Assembly: GCA_019312695.1 (NCBI GenBank)
Contig: JAFDCT010000144.1
Span: 1-5,995, forward strand
DNA: 5,995 nt
Direction of reading: 5' to 3'
Source of the DNA: Deltaproteobacteria bacterium
GTDB lineage: Bacteria; Desulfobacterota; Desulfobulbia; Desulfobulbales; BM004
The notes beneath the pieces were generated by a model that was not told where the DNA came from, ran no database searches, and saw only the letters and a list, made by a program, of their open reading frames with translations. Shown piece by piece: positions 4,731-5,995 of this stretch. The position numbers and the translations under genes are program-made. Numbering within the stretch: the stretch's first letter is position 1; each line of letters begins with the position of its first letter.

Positions 4731-5825
4731 ATGACAGGAAAAACAGGCACCAGATTGAAACGTCTCTTCTTTTTGGGCAGACCATTTTCTCCCCTGTACA
4801 GCCTCCTTATGAAAACCCGCAGCAGTTTTTATCAAAAGGGATTCTTCAAACAACATAAACTCGAAGTCCCTGTCATAAGTGTAGGCAACCTTGTCATAGG
4901 AGGTACCGGTAAAACACCGCTTGTCCAATACATTGTCAAACTTCTTCAGCAGCAGAACAGAAAGCCCGCCATATTGAGCCGCGGTTACAAAGGAACCGCT
5001 GCAGATGCAATAAATGTGGTTTCAAATACTACCGACATTCTTCTCAATGCAGCAGAAGCTGGTGACGAACCCCGCCTTCTTGCTGAAAAACTGCCTGGGG
5101 TGCCAGTAGTTACAGGGAAAAAGCGCTTTTTTACCGGTCGCTTTGCCATTGATTCATTTGGGGCGGACACTCTCATACTTGATGACGGCTTTCAGCATCT
5201 TGCCTTAAAAAGAGATTTAAACCTTGTGCTTTTCAGCAACCTGAAAGGTTTAGGTAAAGGTCGTGTGCTCCCCGGTGGAGAACTTCGGGAGCCTTTATCC
5301 GCCCTTAAACGGGCCAGTGCATTTGTCATTACAGGTATTACCGCATCTCCTGATAGTACAGCAAAGAAATTTATCTCCCAACTGGATAATCTCTATCCTG
5401 AAAAACCCTTGTTTACCGCAAGCTATCAAGCCGATAAGGATCTGCTGCGAATTCATAATGGTAAAAACGATTCCATTTCGCAGGCGGATGCCGGCAAGAT
5501 ACCTTTATACAGCTTCTGTGGCATTGCCGGTCCGGAATCATTTAAAATGACCCTGGAAGAAAACGGCATGAACCTTACAGGATTCAGGGAATTTGCAGAT
5601 CATCATATTTATTCCGCTGCAGACATCAAATCACTCCTCGATCAAGCCAGGAATTCAGGAGCTGAGGGATTGGTAACCACGGAAAAGGATCTGGTAAAAT
5701 TGCGCTCCATATTTCCCCCGGAAATGTTGCTCCTGGTGCAGCCTGTTCAATTGCATTTACCTGAAGCTTTTGACCGTTTTATCATCAGCAATCTTTCAGC
5801 AAACCTGAATCCTGATGATAAATAA
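4731..5825 (+). CDS. lpxK: tetraacyldisaccharide 4'-kinase LpxK
   Basis: LpxK uses ATP to phosphorylate the 4'-position of the tetraacylated disaccharide-1-phosphate, giving lipid IVA, the acceptor for WaaA. It acts at the cytoplasmic face of the inner membrane. The 364-residue product is full length. A basic, hydrophobic N-terminal segment (about 8-40) should touch the membrane. The Walker A P-loop is GGTGKT (57-62) within ISVGNLVIGGTGKTP. Next come SRGYKG (83-88), GDEP (111-114), DDGFQH (151-156, Walker B region with the aspartate tied to catalysis in the family), PGGELREP (181-188), FCGIAGPESF (262-271), DHHIYS (290-295, with the conserved His) and VTTEKDLVKL (315-324). All family landmarks are present. 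The ATG at 4731 is the first start after an in-frame TAA at 4719-4721; its ribosome-binding site (GAAG, 2 nt away) is weak. It has the same strand as waaA but is separated from it by the sigma operon. Confidence 0.96.
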   Translation: MTGKTGTRLKRLFFLGRPFSPLYSLLMKTRSSFYQKGFFKQHKLEVPVISVGNLVIGGTGKTPLVQYIVKLLQQQNRKPAILSRGYKGTAADAINVVSNTTDILLNAAEAGDEPRLLAEKLPGVPVVTGKKRFFTGRFAIDSFGADTLILDDGFQHLALKRDLNLVLFSNLKGLGKGRVLPGGELREPLSALKRASAFVITGITASPDSTAKKFISQLDNLYPEKPLFTASYQADKDLLRIHNGKNDSISQADAGKIPLYSFCGIAGPESFKMTLEENGMNLTGFREFADHHIYSAADIKSLLDQARNSGAEGLVTTEKDLVKLRSIFPPEMLLLVQPVQLHLPEAFDRFIISNLSANLNPDDK

Positions 5826-5897
5826 TATTCTCCCGTAGTTCTTGTTATGATACTTCCCCGGTTAATATTTCTTTTGCTCCTAAACGCAGAAGCCTCT
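5826..5897. other. spacer downstream of lpxK
   Basis: No clear terminator was found. The AATATT copies at 5824-5829 and 5863-5868 can pair but have no stable GC stem. A 20-codon hydrophobic frame from the ATG at 5847 lacks a ribosome-binding site and is not called. Confidence 0.4.
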
Positions 5898-5995
5898 CTA
5901 ATCCTTTGATAACTGTATATAAATAACAACAGCTTGGCGCTGGATGTGTTTTTTTTGCCACACCTGCTCACGCATGAGCTGATCGTTTTTCACTA
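5898..5995 (-). CDS. possible C-terminal tail of a gene entering from the right edge
   Basis: On the - strand a frame is open from the window edge to a TAG at 5898-5900. It gives 31 complete codons, beginning VKNDQLMREQVWQKK and ending QLSKD. The residue mix is protein-like, but no family is recognisable and no start can be assigned. If real, the gene would converge on lpxK with a 72-bp gap. A different - strand frame crossing lpxK's end is more likely a shadow. Confidence 0.25.
   Translation of the reverse strand, partial: VKNDQLMREQVWQKKHIQRQAVVIYIQLSKD

Noticed and set aside
4674..4928. - strand ORF covering the start of lpxK
   Set aside because: It is antisense to the P-loop-coding part of lpxK and has no independent support.
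5847..5909. 20-codon hydrophobic frame after lpxK
   Set aside because: It is very short, has no ribosome-binding site and nothing to distinguish it from chance.
5747..5971. - strand ORF of 74 codons crossing the lpxK end
   Set aside because: It overlaps the lpxK C-terminus antisense, lacks a clear ribosome-binding site and has low-complexity, Ser/Arg-rich composition.
5966..5979. Hairpin GCTCA-CGCA-TGAGC near the right edge, as a terminator
   Set aside because: The stem is 5 bp and the T-run begins several bases later; it is too weak to call.

Overview
The window looks like a chromosomal segment of a Gram-negative bacterium of moderate to low GC. It carries two genes of Kdo-lipid A synthesis: waaA (kdtA) at 1368-2687 and lpxK at 4731-5825, both on the + strand. 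The rRNA methyltransferase gene rsmE (510-1259, - strand) lies next to waaA. I suspect a Desulfobacterota (deltaproteobacterial) sulfate reducer-like organism from the flavour of the RsmE, WaaA and LpxK proteins. This is a judgement from protein style, not a proven assignment.

Layout, left to right. Positions 1-255 are AT-rich, with a possible C-terminal tail of a gene entering from the left edge. A 56-codon ORF (256-426, +) encodes a protein made almost wholly of five-residue G-[YF]-[DN]-x-x repeats. It converges on rsmE. rsmE and waaA diverge from a 108-bp spacer. waaA is followed 27 bp later, tail to tail, by a compact three-gene - strand operon read from 4323 to 2715: an ECF-type sigma factor, a one-TM anti-sigma factor with the zinc-binding H-x3-C-x2-C signature, and a secreted Spy/CpxP/CnrX-like helical protein. 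The sigma and anti-sigma genes overlap by ATGA. The third gene follows after 13 bp of spacer, and its strong ribosome-binding site includes the anti-sigma stop codon. A 407-bp spacer (4324-4730) separates the sigma gene from divergent lpxK. It holds candidate promoters, two perfect palindromes and a possible 36-codon leader ORF that also overlaps the sigma start by ATGA. After lpxK, the last 170 bp hold at most the tail of a - strand gene entering from the right.

How the genes may work together. WaaA adds Kdo to lipid IVA, and LpxK makes lipid IVA by phosphorylating the 4'-position, so they catalyse consecutive steps at the inner membrane. The sigma/anti-sigma/Spy-like trio between them has the architecture of an envelope- or metal-stress signalling unit (cytoplasmic regulator, membrane tether, periplasmic partner), comparable in layout to CnrYXH-type systems. 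Whether it controls the flanking lipid A genes is an inference. The least explained items are the pentapeptide-repeat ORF and the structured leader of the sigma operon.
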